Source of the DNA: Polyangiaceae bacterium UTPRO1
Lineage (GTDB): Bacteria; Desulfobacterota; Binatia; UTPRO1
Reading direction: 5' to 3'
Length of the DNA: 64,000 nucleotides
Assembly (NCBI GenBank): GCA_002050235.1
Contig: MWST01000026.1
Location: forward strand, 62,001-126,000
Every line of letters starts with the position of its first letter. The first letter of the stretch is position 1. Position numbers and translations under genes: made by a program. The notes beneath the pieces were generated by a model. The model searched no databases. It saw only the letters and a list, made by a program, of their open reading frames with translations, and was not told the DNA's origin. Of this stretch, positions 20,723-28,033 are shown piece by piece.

Positions 20723-21679
20723 ATGCTCGACGCCGCGCTCGAACGCCGCCTCGTCTTCATCACCGGCAAGGGCGGGGTCGGACGGACCGCGGTCGCGACC
20801 GCGCTCGCGCTCGCCGCCGCCCGCGCCGGCAAGCGCACGCTCGTCGTCGAGCTCAATCCGCTCGGCCGCCTCGGCGAGTATCTAGGCGATCTCTCGCTCG
20901 GTTCCGAGCCGACCGAGATCACTCCCGAGCTTGCCGCCGCCGCCATCGCCCCCGCGGTCATCATGGAAGATTTCTTGACGGGCATGCTGCGCATCCGCGC
21001 CCTCGCGCGCCGTCTCCTCGAGAGCCACACCTTCCGCGTCGTCACCGCTGCCGCTCCGGGCCTCGCGGACTTCCTCACTCTCGTCCGCATCGCCGAATGG
21101 GAGGGCGAGCGCACCGGGTTCAAGCGCAAGCGCCACCGCTTCGATCTCGTGATCGTCGACGCTCCGGCCACGGGACATTCGGTGCCGCTGCTCGCGACTC
21201 CGGGAACGCTCCTCAAGATGCTGCCCTTCGGTCCGCTCACCAACACGGCGCGCGATCTGGCGCTCCTCCTCGGCGACCCGAAACGGGCGGCGGTCGCCAT
21301 CGTCACGCGCGCGGAGGAGATGGCGGTCAACGAAACCCTCGAGCTGGCGACGGCGCTCATGCGGATCGGCGTCGCCCTGCTGCCGGTGATCGTGAATGCG
21401 GTCGATCCGTTCCGCTTCACGCGGGTCGAGGCGCACCGCCTGCGCGTCGATCCGCCCGACGTGCCTCCGGCGTGGCAACCCTACCTCGGCGTCGCGCGCT
21501 TCGCCCTGGCGCGCCAGCGCACCGCCGAGCGCCAGATTCGCCGCCTGACGCAGGCGCTCCCCGAGCGCCCCGTGAGCCTGCCGCACGCGCCGGCCGGGCG
21601 CATCACGCTGGCGGCGCTCGAGCCGCTCGCCGACGCGATCGCGCGACCGCACGCCCGCGGCTCCCGGCGGGTCTCGTGA
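20723..21679 (+). CDS. ArsA/Get3-like ATPase, subunit A (P-loop Lys replaced by Arg)
   Basis: 318 residues from the ATG at 20723. Member of the deviant-Walker-A ArsA family of dimeric ATPases. The loop reads GKGGVGRTA (15-23): signature Lys16 is present but the P-loop Lys is Arg21. The usual DPA switch is also altered (VVELNPLGRL). The later DAPATGHSVPLL switch is kept. The stop overlaps the start of the next ArsA-like gene by 4 bases (GTGA), so the two are translationally coupled and probably form a heterodimer. No ArsB, ArsC or ArsR is nearby, so arsenite export is unlikely; role unknown. Confidence 0.85.
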   Translation: MLDAALERRLVFITGKGGVGRTAVATALALAAARAGKRTLVVELNPLGRLGEYLGDLSLGSEPTEITPELAAAAIAPAVIMEDFLTGMLRIRALARRLLESHTFRVVTAAAPGLADFLTLVRIAEWEGERTGFKRKRHRFDLVIVDAPATGHSVPLLATPGTLLKMLPFGPLTNTARDLALLLGDPKRAAVAIVTRAEEMAVNETLELATALMRIGVALLPVIVNAVDPFRFTRVEAHRLRVDPPDVPPAWQPYLGVARFALARQRTAERQIRRLTQALPERPVSLPHAPAGRITLAALEPLADAIARPHARGSRRVS

Positions 21680-22905
21680 CCGGCATCATCTCGAACGACT
21701 ACGAACATCCGGCGGAGCGCGGGCGCGTCGACGCCGGCGGCCGTGCCGGTGACGCCGAACCCGGCGACCATCGGCCGCCGCCGGAGCGCGCGGACGCCGA
21801 CGTCCTCGACGGCCTCTTGCGTCGGCAGCGGCTCCTCGTGTGCGTCGGCAGCGGCGGCGTCGGCAAGACCACCGCCGCAGCCGCACTCAGCGTCGCCGCC
21901 GCGGGCCACGGCCGGCGAACCGCCGTCCTCACGATCGACCCGGCGCGACGCCTGCGCGACGCGCTCGGCATCGCTAGTCTCGACGGCACGCCGCACCGCG
22001 TACCGCTCGGACGCCGGGCGCGGGGCGGCTCCCTCGACGCCATAGTGCTCGACACCAAGCGCACCTTCGACGAGCTGATCGAGCGCTACGCCCCGACGCG
22101 CGCCGCTGCGGAGCGCGTGCTCACGAATCGCATCTACGAGAGTCTCTCGACCGCCCTGGCCGGCTCGCAGGAGTACATGGCCATGGAGCGCCTGCACGCG
22201 CTCGCCGGCAGCGGCGACTACGACCTGCTCGTGGTCGACACGCCGCCGACGCAGCATGCCCTCGACTTCCTCGAAGCGCCGGAGCGCTTGACCGCGCTCC
22301 TCACGTCGCGCGCCGCCGCCATCCTGCAGAATCCGAGCTTGATCCTCGCGCGCGAAGGCTCGCGCATCGCGCAAGCCGTGCTCGGCGCGGTGCTGCGCGG
22401 ACTCGAGCGTCTGACCGGCCTCGAGATGCTGCGCGACGTCGCCGAGTTCGTCGGCGGCCTCGAGGAATTCTCGGCCGGCTTCCAGGAACGCGCCGCCGAG
22501 GTCTCCAGGTTCCTGCGCGCCCCCGAGACCTCGTTCGTGCTGGTGACGACGCCGGAGAGCGCCCGCATCGCCGAGACGCTGGCCTTCCACCGCGAGCTCG
22601 TACGCGCCGGGCTGCCCTTCGCCGGATTCATCGTCAATCGGGTGCTGCCGCCGGGAGTGCTCGGCCATCCGCCTTTCCCCGACGTCGAGGGCGCAGCCGC
22701 GGCGGATCTCGCGTTCGGGCGCAAGCTCGCCGCGCTGCACCGGCGTTTCACGGCCCTGGTACGGGCCGAGCGCGCCGAGATCCGGCGCCTGACAGCGGCA
22801 GCGCCCGACGCGCTCGTCGTCGCGGTGCCGCTAGCAACCGAAGAGCCGAGCTCGCTCTCGCGCCTGGTCGGCTTGAGCGCTACCTTCCGACGCGCCGATT
22901 CGTGA
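21676..22905 (+). CDS. ArsA/Get3-like ATPase, subunit B (signature Lys replaced by Ser)
   Basis: 409 residues from a GTG that overlaps the upstream stop. After a low-complexity, charged N-terminus of about 45 residues the loop reads GSGGVGKTT (58-66): the P-loop Lys64 is present but the signature Lys is Ser59. Switch regions are normal (LTIDPARRLRDALG, then VDTPPTQHALDFLEAP). A helical, Ala/Leu-rich insert (about 200-290) is in the position where Get3-type proteins bind hydrophobic clients. Together with the preceding gene it would make a dimer with one composite, complete ATP site. Function unknown. Confidence 0.88.
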   Translation: MTGIISNDYEHPAERGRVDAGGRAGDAEPGDHRPPPERADADVLDGLLRRQRLLVCVGSGGVGKTTAAAALSVAAAGHGRRTAVLTIDPARRLRDALGIASLDGTPHRVPLGRRARGGSLDAIVLDTKRTFDELIERYAPTRAAAERVLTNRIYESLSTALAGSQEYMAMERLHALAGSGDYDLLVVDTPPTQHALDFLEAPERLTALLTSRAAAILQNPSLILAREGSRIAQAVLGAVLRGLERLTGLEMLRDVAEFVGGLEEFSAGFQERAAEVSRFLRAPETSFVLVTTPESARIAETLAFHRELVRAGLPFAGFIVNRVLPPGVLGHPPFPDVEGAAAADLAFGRKLAALHRRFTALVRAERAEIRRLTAAAPDALVVAVPLATEEPSSLSRLVGLSATFRRADS

Positions 22906-22951
22906 GCGCCGGCCGAGCCGCGCACGGGTCTGGCGGCGGCAGGAGCGCGGC

Positions 22952-23302
22952 TCAGCTCGGCGAGGGCTCGGACTTGGCGGGCGGCCGGCGCCGCGGCTTC
23001 GGCCGCTCGCGCTCGGCGAGCAGGCGGTCGACCTTGATGTTGAGGTTCACCAGGCTGCCTTGCAGCGCCTCGATCTTCGACAGTAGCCGATTGTAGTCGG
23101 CCTTCGACGGCAGGTTCAGCAATCCGAGCACCATCTGCATGTTTCGATCGACCTGTCCCTTGGTTTTGACCGCGCGCTGCAATGCCGAGGAGAAGGCCTC
23201 CGCCATCTTGGGGTTGGCGAGCAATTCCTCGGCGAACTGCAACAATCTCGCCTCTCCCGTCTCGACGATCCAGGAAAGGAGCGTCACCTCACGTCGCGCC
23301 AT
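22952..23302 (-). CDS. Small phasin/PhaE-like helical protein
   Basis: 116 residues from an ATG with AGGAGG 7 bases upstream. All-helical and amphipathic. The segment LGLLNLPSKADYNRLLSKIE followed by ALQGSLVNLNIKVDRLLAE resembles the C-terminal 'LPT/S-(K/R)-x-(D/E)-hydrophobic heptad' coil of polyhydroxyalkanoate granule proteins and PhaE subunits; the tail is basic and Pro-rich. No PHA synthase is visible here, so a granule role is only an inference. Convergent with the ArsA-like pair. Confidence 0.7.
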   Translation of the reverse strand: MARREVTLLSWIVETGEARLLQFAEELLANPKMAEAFSSALQRAVKTKGQVDRNMQMVLGLLNLPSKADYNRLLSKIEALQGSLVNLNIKVDRLLAERERPKPRRRPPAKSEPSPS

Positions 23303-23382
23303 CACTGCCCCTCCTGATTGTCAGCGGAAAGGCCGCCATCTATAGTGACGCGCTTTCGAGGGGTCAAGAAAGCGCGCCGCTC

Positions 23383-23622
23383 GTGATCGAATCTCTGCAC
23401 ACCGCGCTCGGCTGGCTCACCGGCCTTCGCCTATTCGTCTCGACTCCCCTCGATTGGCCGACGCTCCTCGGCACGGCATTCGTCGTCAACACGTGCGACG
23501 CCATCGTCTGCCGCATCGTCGCGCGCAACAACGGCTACCCGACGCGTCCCTGGCTCGGCCTCGGCTTCGTCTTCGGCGCATGGGCAGTCGCCGCAGTGCT
23601 GCTGGCGCCGAAGCGGCGCTGA
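23383..23622 (+). CDS. Small hypothetical membrane protein
   Basis: 79 residues from the GTG at 23383. Two hydrophobic segments (about 15-42 and 58-75) and a basic end suggest a small inner-membrane protein. No family recognised. No strong ribosome site, so the exact start and even the gene itself are uncertain. Confidence 0.45.
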   Translation: MIESLHTALGWLTGLRLFVSTPLDWPTLLGTAFVVNTCDAIVCRIVARNNGYPTRPWLGLGFVFGAWAVAAVLLAPKRR

Positions 23623-23683
23623 CGCGCGCGCGGCGCCGACTTTTCGCTTTTTTTCCGTGAGCGGTCGATGATACGGTCCCCGA

Positions 23684-24703
23684 ATGCCAAAGCTGCGCGT
23701 AGGCGTCCTCTACGACGCGACGGACAGCGGGGCGGAGGAAGCGGCCGAGGTGAAGTCGTCACGCCGCAAGCGGCGTCGCCCCAAGCATGACCACGAAGAG
23801 ATCTACGACGCGTTGAGGAAGCTCGGACACGATCCCTTCTATCACACGCTCGACGGCACCCCGGGCTCGCTGCACACGCTCGCCACCGAGCGCGCCGACC
23901 TCTACTTCAACCTCGCCGAGTCGTACGCCGGCGACGACACCAAAGAAATGCACGTCGCCGCCTATCTCGAGCTCCTCGGGCGGCGCTACACCGGCGCCGG
24001 ACCCCAGGGACTCTTCCTCGCCCAGGACAAGGCGCTCGCCAAGAAGATCTTCGCGTTCCACGGGATCCGCACGCCCGCTTTCATGACCGGGCACCGGGGC
24101 CGCCTCGAGTGGGCGCACGACATCCACTTCCCGGTGATCGTGAAGCCCGGGCTCGAGGACGGCTCGATCGGCATCCGCTTCAGCGCCGTCGTTCACAGCC
24201 TGAAGGAGCTGATGGAGCGCATCGATCAGGTCCACGCCGACTTCGACGGCCCGGTGCTCATCGAAGAGTACATCGAAGGCCGCGAGATCTACGTTGCCGT
24301 GCTCGGCAACCAGAACCCCGAGGCGCTGCCGATCGTCGAGCTCGATCTGTCGCAGCTCCCGGCGGGCACGCCGCGGATCGCCGGCACCGAGGTGAAGTGG
24401 GAAGAAGGGACGGAGGTCTACCGGCGGACGCAGCCCTTCTTCCCCGACGACCTCGACGAGGAGCTCGAGGCCGAGCTCAAGCAGATGGCGATAGCCGCCT
24501 ACCAGGCACTCCGCCTCCGCGACTACGGCCGCATCGACATCCGCCTCGACGGCGACGAGAAGGCGTACGTGATCGAGTGCAACCCGAACCCCTGGCTACT
24601 CTCCACCGCCGAGCTGGCCAAGGCGGCGAAGAAGTCGGGCCGCTCGCACTGCGATCTCATCGCCGAGATCACGCAGCTCGCGATCGGACGTTATGGCGCG
24701 TGA
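23684..24703 (+). CDS. ATP-grasp carboxylate-amine/thiol ligase, D-Ala-D-Ala ligase-like
   Basis: 339 residues. ATP-grasp fold: N-terminal Rossmann-like domain with a basic insert (about residues 25-35), then FPVIVKPGLEDGSIGI (ATP-binding Lys and glycine-rich loop), VLIEEYIEGREIYVAVLG and the metal-binding IECNPNPWL near the C-terminus. The Ddl C-terminal signature (E-x-N-x-x-PG-x-T) found in ddlB at 36039 is replaced by ECNPNPWL, so the substrate is probably not D-alanine. It overlaps the next gene by 11 bases, implying co-expression with an aminoglycoside-phosphotransferase-like kinase. Substrate unknown. Confidence 0.85.
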   Translation: MPKLRVGVLYDATDSGAEEAAEVKSSRRKRRRPKHDHEEIYDALRKLGHDPFYHTLDGTPGSLHTLATERADLYFNLAESYAGDDTKEMHVAAYLELLGRRYTGAGPQGLFLAQDKALAKKIFAFHGIRTPAFMTGHRGRLEWAHDIHFPVIVKPGLEDGSIGIRFSAVVHSLKELMERIDQVHADFDGPVLIEEYIEGREIYVAVLGNQNPEALPIVELDLSQLPAGTPRIAGTEVKWEEGTEVYRRTQPFFPDDLDEELEAELKQMAIAAYQALRLRDYGRIDIRLDGDEKAYVIECNPNPWLLSTAELAKAAKKSGRSHCDLIAEITQLAIGRYGA

Positions 24704-25772
24704 GGATTTCGGAGCCGTGAGCGCCGCGCCGGACGTCGCGCCGGTGCGGCCGGACGAGCAACTCGACGCCGCGGCCGTCGCCGCCTACCTGCGCGGCAAG
24801 CTCCCCGAAGCCGACCGGCCGCTCGAGATCCTCCAGTTTCCCGGCGGCCACGCCAACCTCACCTATCTGCTGCGCTACGGCGATCGCGAGTACGTGCTGC
24901 GTCGTCCGCCCCTCGGGCCCATCGCGCCGCGCGCGCACGACATGGTGCGCGAGTATCGAGCGTTGGCGGCGCTCGGGCCGTACTACGCACCCGCCCCGCG
25001 CGTGTACGTGCTGTGCGAGGATCCGGCGGTCATCGGCGCCCCCTTCTTCGTGATGGAGCGCCGCCATGGGATCGTCGTGCGCCGCACCATGCCGGACGAG
25101 ATCCCCGACGATCCGACCATCCGCCGCCGCATCGGCGAGGCGGTCGTCGACGCACTCGCCGACCTGCATGCCGTTCCGGTCGCCGGAACGGCCGTTGCCG
25201 CGCTCGGCAAGCCCGAGGGCTTCGTCGCACGCCAGATCTCCGGGTGGGCCGAGCGCTGGCAGCGGGCGCAGACCGAGCCGCTCCCGGTGATGGAAGACCT
25301 GGCGGCGTGGCTCGCGGCGCGCATCCCGCCTGCGCTCGACGCCACCGTCGTCCACAACGACTTCAAGCTCGACAACGTGATGCTCGATCGCGACGATCCG
25401 GGCCGGGTCGTCGCAGTGCTCGATTGGGACATGACGACGCTCGGCGATCCGCGGATCGACGTCGGAACCCTGCTCGGCTACTGGCCCGAAGCGACCGATC
25501 CGCCGCAGCGGCTCGCGGTCGCCATGCAGCCGACCTATCTCGAGGGCTTCCCGACCCGGCGCGAGGTGGTGGCGCGCTATGCGACGCGCAGCGGCCGCGA
25601 CCTCGGCGCGATCGCCTTCTTCGAAACCTTCGCGCTCTTCAAGCTCGCCGTCGTCCTCCAGCAGATCTATGTCCGCTTCGTCCGCGGGCAGACCAAGGAC
25701 GAGCGCTTCGCGGCGATGGGCGAGGCTGTCCGTCATCTCGCCGACATCGCCAGCGCGACCCGCACGACCTGA
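24693..25772 (+). CDS. Phosphotransferase family protein (APH/ACAD10-like kinase)
   Basis: 359 residues, kinase-like fold of the aminoglycoside phosphotransferase/choline kinase superfamily. Catalytic loop VVHNDFKLDNVML (H-x-D...N) and the metal-binding VLDWDMTTLGD are intact, as are the nucleotide-loop GGHANLTYLL and the YVLRRPP Lys/Arg strand. The sequence is the type often linked to acyl-CoA dehydrogenases (ACAD10/11 N-terminal domain), which phosphorylate hydroxyacyl substrates; no acyl-CoA dehydrogenase is next to it here. Starts inside the ATP-grasp gene. Confidence 0.9.
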   Translation: MAREDFGAVSAAPDVAPVRPDEQLDAAAVAAYLRGKLPEADRPLEILQFPGGHANLTYLLRYGDREYVLRRPPLGPIAPRAHDMVREYRALAALGPYYAPAPRVYVLCEDPAVIGAPFFVMERRHGIVVRRTMPDEIPDDPTIRRRIGEAVVDALADLHAVPVAGTAVAALGKPEGFVARQISGWAERWQRAQTEPLPVMEDLAAWLAARIPPALDATVVHNDFKLDNVMLDRDDPGRVVAVLDWDMTTLGDPRIDVGTLLGYWPEATDPPQRLAVAMQPTYLEGFPTRREVVARYATRSGRDLGAIAFFETFALFKLAVVLQQIYVRFVRGQTKDERFAAMGEAVRHLADIASATRTT

Positions 25773-25899
25773 AATGCCGGTGCGCGCCGGGGCGGCATGC
25801 GGCCTCGCACAGAGGCCGCCGCAGTCCGCGGTCGCAGAGGCGACCGGGCGGCAAATGCGAGCTAGCCCCCGGTGCGCCTGCTTGCTTAGCTCGGAGTCG

Positions 25900-26271
25900 A
25901 TGGACCTCGACCCGACGATCGGCCGCCCCGGGACCTCCGGCCCGGCTCGCATCGGCACGGCGCTCGCGACCGACGCCCGCCGCGGCGTCACGCCGCCGGA
26001 GATCGAGCGCGAGGCCGTCGGCCGCACCACCGAGCACGCGCGCTACGGCTCTCCGGGCCTGCGCCCCGCGGGCGACGCCGGCCGCGACGTCGTCGTCCAC
26101 CTCTCGCCGAAAGCACTGGCCCTAGCGAAGTCGGCGAGCAACGCCGCGCCGCGGGCGCGCAGCGTCGACGACGACGGCGAGGAGAGCGAGCCGCGAGAGG
26201 CACGCCGGAAGTCGGCTACCGGCGGCGAAGAAGCGCCGCGATCGCGCCGCCGCATCGACGCGCGCGCCTGA
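25900..26271 (+). CDS. Hypothetical polar protein, possibly FlgM-like
   Basis: 123 residues from an ATG preceded by GGAG at 4-5 bases. It is polar and disordered-looking, with an acidic/basic tail. The segment DVVVHLSPKALALAKS resembles the 'v-LS..A' helix start of FlgM anti-sigma-28 proteins, but the resemblance is short and could be chance. No other domain recognised. Convergent with the small gene at 26331. The reality of the gene is moderately supported only. Confidence 0.42.
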   Translation: MDLDPTIGRPGTSGPARIGTALATDARRGVTPPEIEREAVGRTTEHARYGSPGLRPAGDAGRDVVVHLSPKALALAKSASNAAPRARSVDDDGEESEPREARRKSATGGEEAPRSRRRIDARA

Positions 26272-26330
26272 GCGCGCCGCGACGCGCCGAGCGGCACCGC
26301 GCCGGCACGGTCACGCCAGCCGCGCCGCCG

Positions 26331-26573
26331 TCACAGCGCCGCGATCTCGTCCCTCAATAGCGCCTGCAGCCGTACCGCTGCGCGCTCGTCTTCCACGAGA
26401 TCGAGCATGTCGTCCTCGGAGAGCGTCAGGAAGCGGCGGCTCGTGCCGCGCGTCAGCGAGATGCGGAAGGCGTCCGCCGTCGAGCGCACCGGGATCACGA
26501 CGACGACATCGGCGTCGATCTCGCGTACGAGAGCGGCGAAGCGGTCTTTGGCGGCGGCGAGCTCGTCGGCCAC
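26331..26573 (-). CDS. Hypothetical 80-residue protein
   Basis: 80 residues from a GTG at 26573 with GGAG upstream. It starts 2 bases after the stop of the PH/zinc-ribbon gene, so it is the second gene of a two-gene unit. Predicted mixed alpha/beta: a helix, a hydrophobic strand DADVVVVIPVRS, then an acidic helix. No family recognised. Confidence 0.6.
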   Translation of the reverse strand: MADELAAAKDRFAALVREIDADVVVVIPVRSTADAFRISLTRGTSRRFLTLSEDDMLDLVEDERAAVRLQALLRDEIAAL

Positions 26574-26575
26574 GA

Positions 26576-27079
26576 TCAGCTCCAGGTCCAGTCTTCGTCG
26601 TCCCGGGCTGCGGGCGCAGCGGCGGCGAGGGCGCCGGCGCCCGAGGCGGCGTCGGACGCCGCTTCCTCGGTGAGCTCGATCGGGATGTCGGCGCCGCAGT
26701 GCTTGCAGACTCGGGCGGCGACCTTGATCGTCTCGGCGCAGCGCGGACACGGCCGCAGCCCGCTCAGGTCCGCAACCCCGGCGGTCAGGATGTTGCTCTG
26801 CAGCTCCTCGATCAAGTGCTTCAGGCGGCGGGCCTCGGCGTTCGTGAGCCCATGGCTGCGGAGCGGGTCGGTGCCCCCGGACGAATGCACGGTCACGTCG
26901 GCGAAGAGGGCGCCATGGCTCACCGTCACCGACGACACCTGGCGCAGGCTGATGCTCTCCTCGACACGACCGACGAGCGACGGCTTGATGCGGGTCACGA
27001 GGCGATCGGTCACCACCATTTCCGTCGGAAAGACCACGTTGCCGCGCGTCAGGCGACTCGTCCGGAAGCGATGCTCCAT
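26576..27079 (-). CDS. Bacterial PH-like domain protein with C-terminal zinc ribbon
   Basis: 167 residues; GGAGGGG before the ATG. Residues 1-95 look like a bacterial pleckstrin-homology-type domain (VFPTEMVVTDRLVTRIKPSL, then VSSVTVSHGALFADVTVHSS, ending in an amphipathic helix). Residues 111-130 form a zinc ribbon of the short UPF0547 type (CPRC...CKHCG). The C-terminal tail is Ala/Asp-rich. Such proteins are usually accessory membrane or stress-related factors without enzymatic function. Paired with an 80-residue unknown protein. Confidence 0.75.
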   Translation of the reverse strand: MEHRFRTSRLTRGNVVFPTEMVVTDRLVTRIKPSLVGRVEESISLRQVSSVTVSHGALFADVTVHSSGGTDPLRSHGLTNAEARRLKHLIEELQSNILTAGVADLSGLRPCPRCAETIKVAARVCKHCGADIPIELTEEAASDAASGAGALAAAAPAARDDEDWTWS

Positions 27080-27213
27080 CGCGTCCCCTCCCATCGACGG
27101 CGGCATTGTACTCGCGAGACCCGTCGTATCGCCAGCGGCGCCGCTGCCGACGCGCGCCGCCTGGCGGCGGCATCGATGCTCGTGTACGAGATGGCGCGCG
27201 TGCGAGGAACGAC

Positions 27214-28005
27214 ATGAGCGAGTTCGGCGTCGATATCGAGCGCGGCCCCTCCGGGGTCGCCTGGATGGTCCTCCGCAATCCGGCGCGCCTGAACGCGGTG
27301 CGCTTCGAGATGTGGGAGGCGATTCCCGGACTCGTCGCGGAGCTCGCCGCCGACCGCGACGTCCGCGTACTCGTACTGCGCGGCGCCGGCGGCGCCGCGT
27401 TCGCGGCCGGAGCCGACATCTCGGAGTTCGCGACGCAGCGCCGGGATCCCGCGTCCGCTGCCGCGTACGAGGAGACCAACGGTCGCGCTTTCGCCGCCCT
27501 CCTCGCATTCGAAAAACCGGTCGTCGCCATGCTCCAGGGAGTGTGCATCGGTGGCGGACTCGCGATCGCCGCCTGCGCCGACCTCCGCATCGCCGCCGCC
27601 GACGTGCGCATGGCCCTGCCGCCGGCGCGGCTCGGGCTCGGCTACGCGTACGCCGGCGTCGAGCGCCTGGTGCGCCTCGTCGGGCCGTCGGTCGCGAGCG
27701 AGATGTTCTTCACGGCGCGCACCTACGCCGCCGACGAAGCTCTGCGCACCGGACTCGTGAACCAGGTGGTGGCCAAGGCCGACCTCGAGGCGTTCACCAC
27801 GAGCTACGCCGCCGGTATCGCCGCCAACGCGCCGCTCACCATCCGCGCCGCCAAGCGCGCCATCGCCGAGACGCAGCGTGAGCCGGCGGCGCGCGATCTC
27901 GAAGGAGTGCGCCGCCTGATCGCCGAGTGCTTCGCGAGCGCCGACTACGCCGAGGGCGTGCGCGCGTTCCTCGAGAAGCGAACGCCGCTCTTCCGCGGCG
28001 AGTGA
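27214..28005 (+). CDS. Enoyl-CoA hydratase/isomerase (crotonase) family protein
   Basis: 263 residues; GAGGAACGAC then ATG at 27214. The crotonase fold binds an acyl-CoA and stabilises the thioester enolate. Oxyanion-hole segments are present: AAFAAGADISEF (first) and CIGGGLAIAACADLRIA (second). Of the two catalytic glutamates of classical hydratases, the first (in the PE-I motif) is replaced (LPPARLGLGYAY) while the second is kept (ASEMFFTAR), so water addition is uncertain and isomerase or another crotonase reaction is possible. No beta-oxidation partners are adjacent. Confidence 0.92.
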   Translation: MSEFGVDIERGPSGVAWMVLRNPARLNAVRFEMWEAIPGLVAELAADRDVRVLVLRGAGGAAFAAGADISEFATQRRDPASAAAYEETNGRAFAALLAFEKPVVAMLQGVCIGGGLAIAACADLRIAAADVRMALPPARLGLGYAYAGVERLVRLVGPSVASEMFFTARTYAADEALRTGLVNQVVAKADLEAFTTSYAAGIAANAPLTIRAAKRAIAETQREPAARDLEGVRRLIAECFASADYAEGVRAFLEKRTPLFRGE

Positions 28006-28033
28006 CGCCGGCCGCCGGTGCCGACGATCGCCG

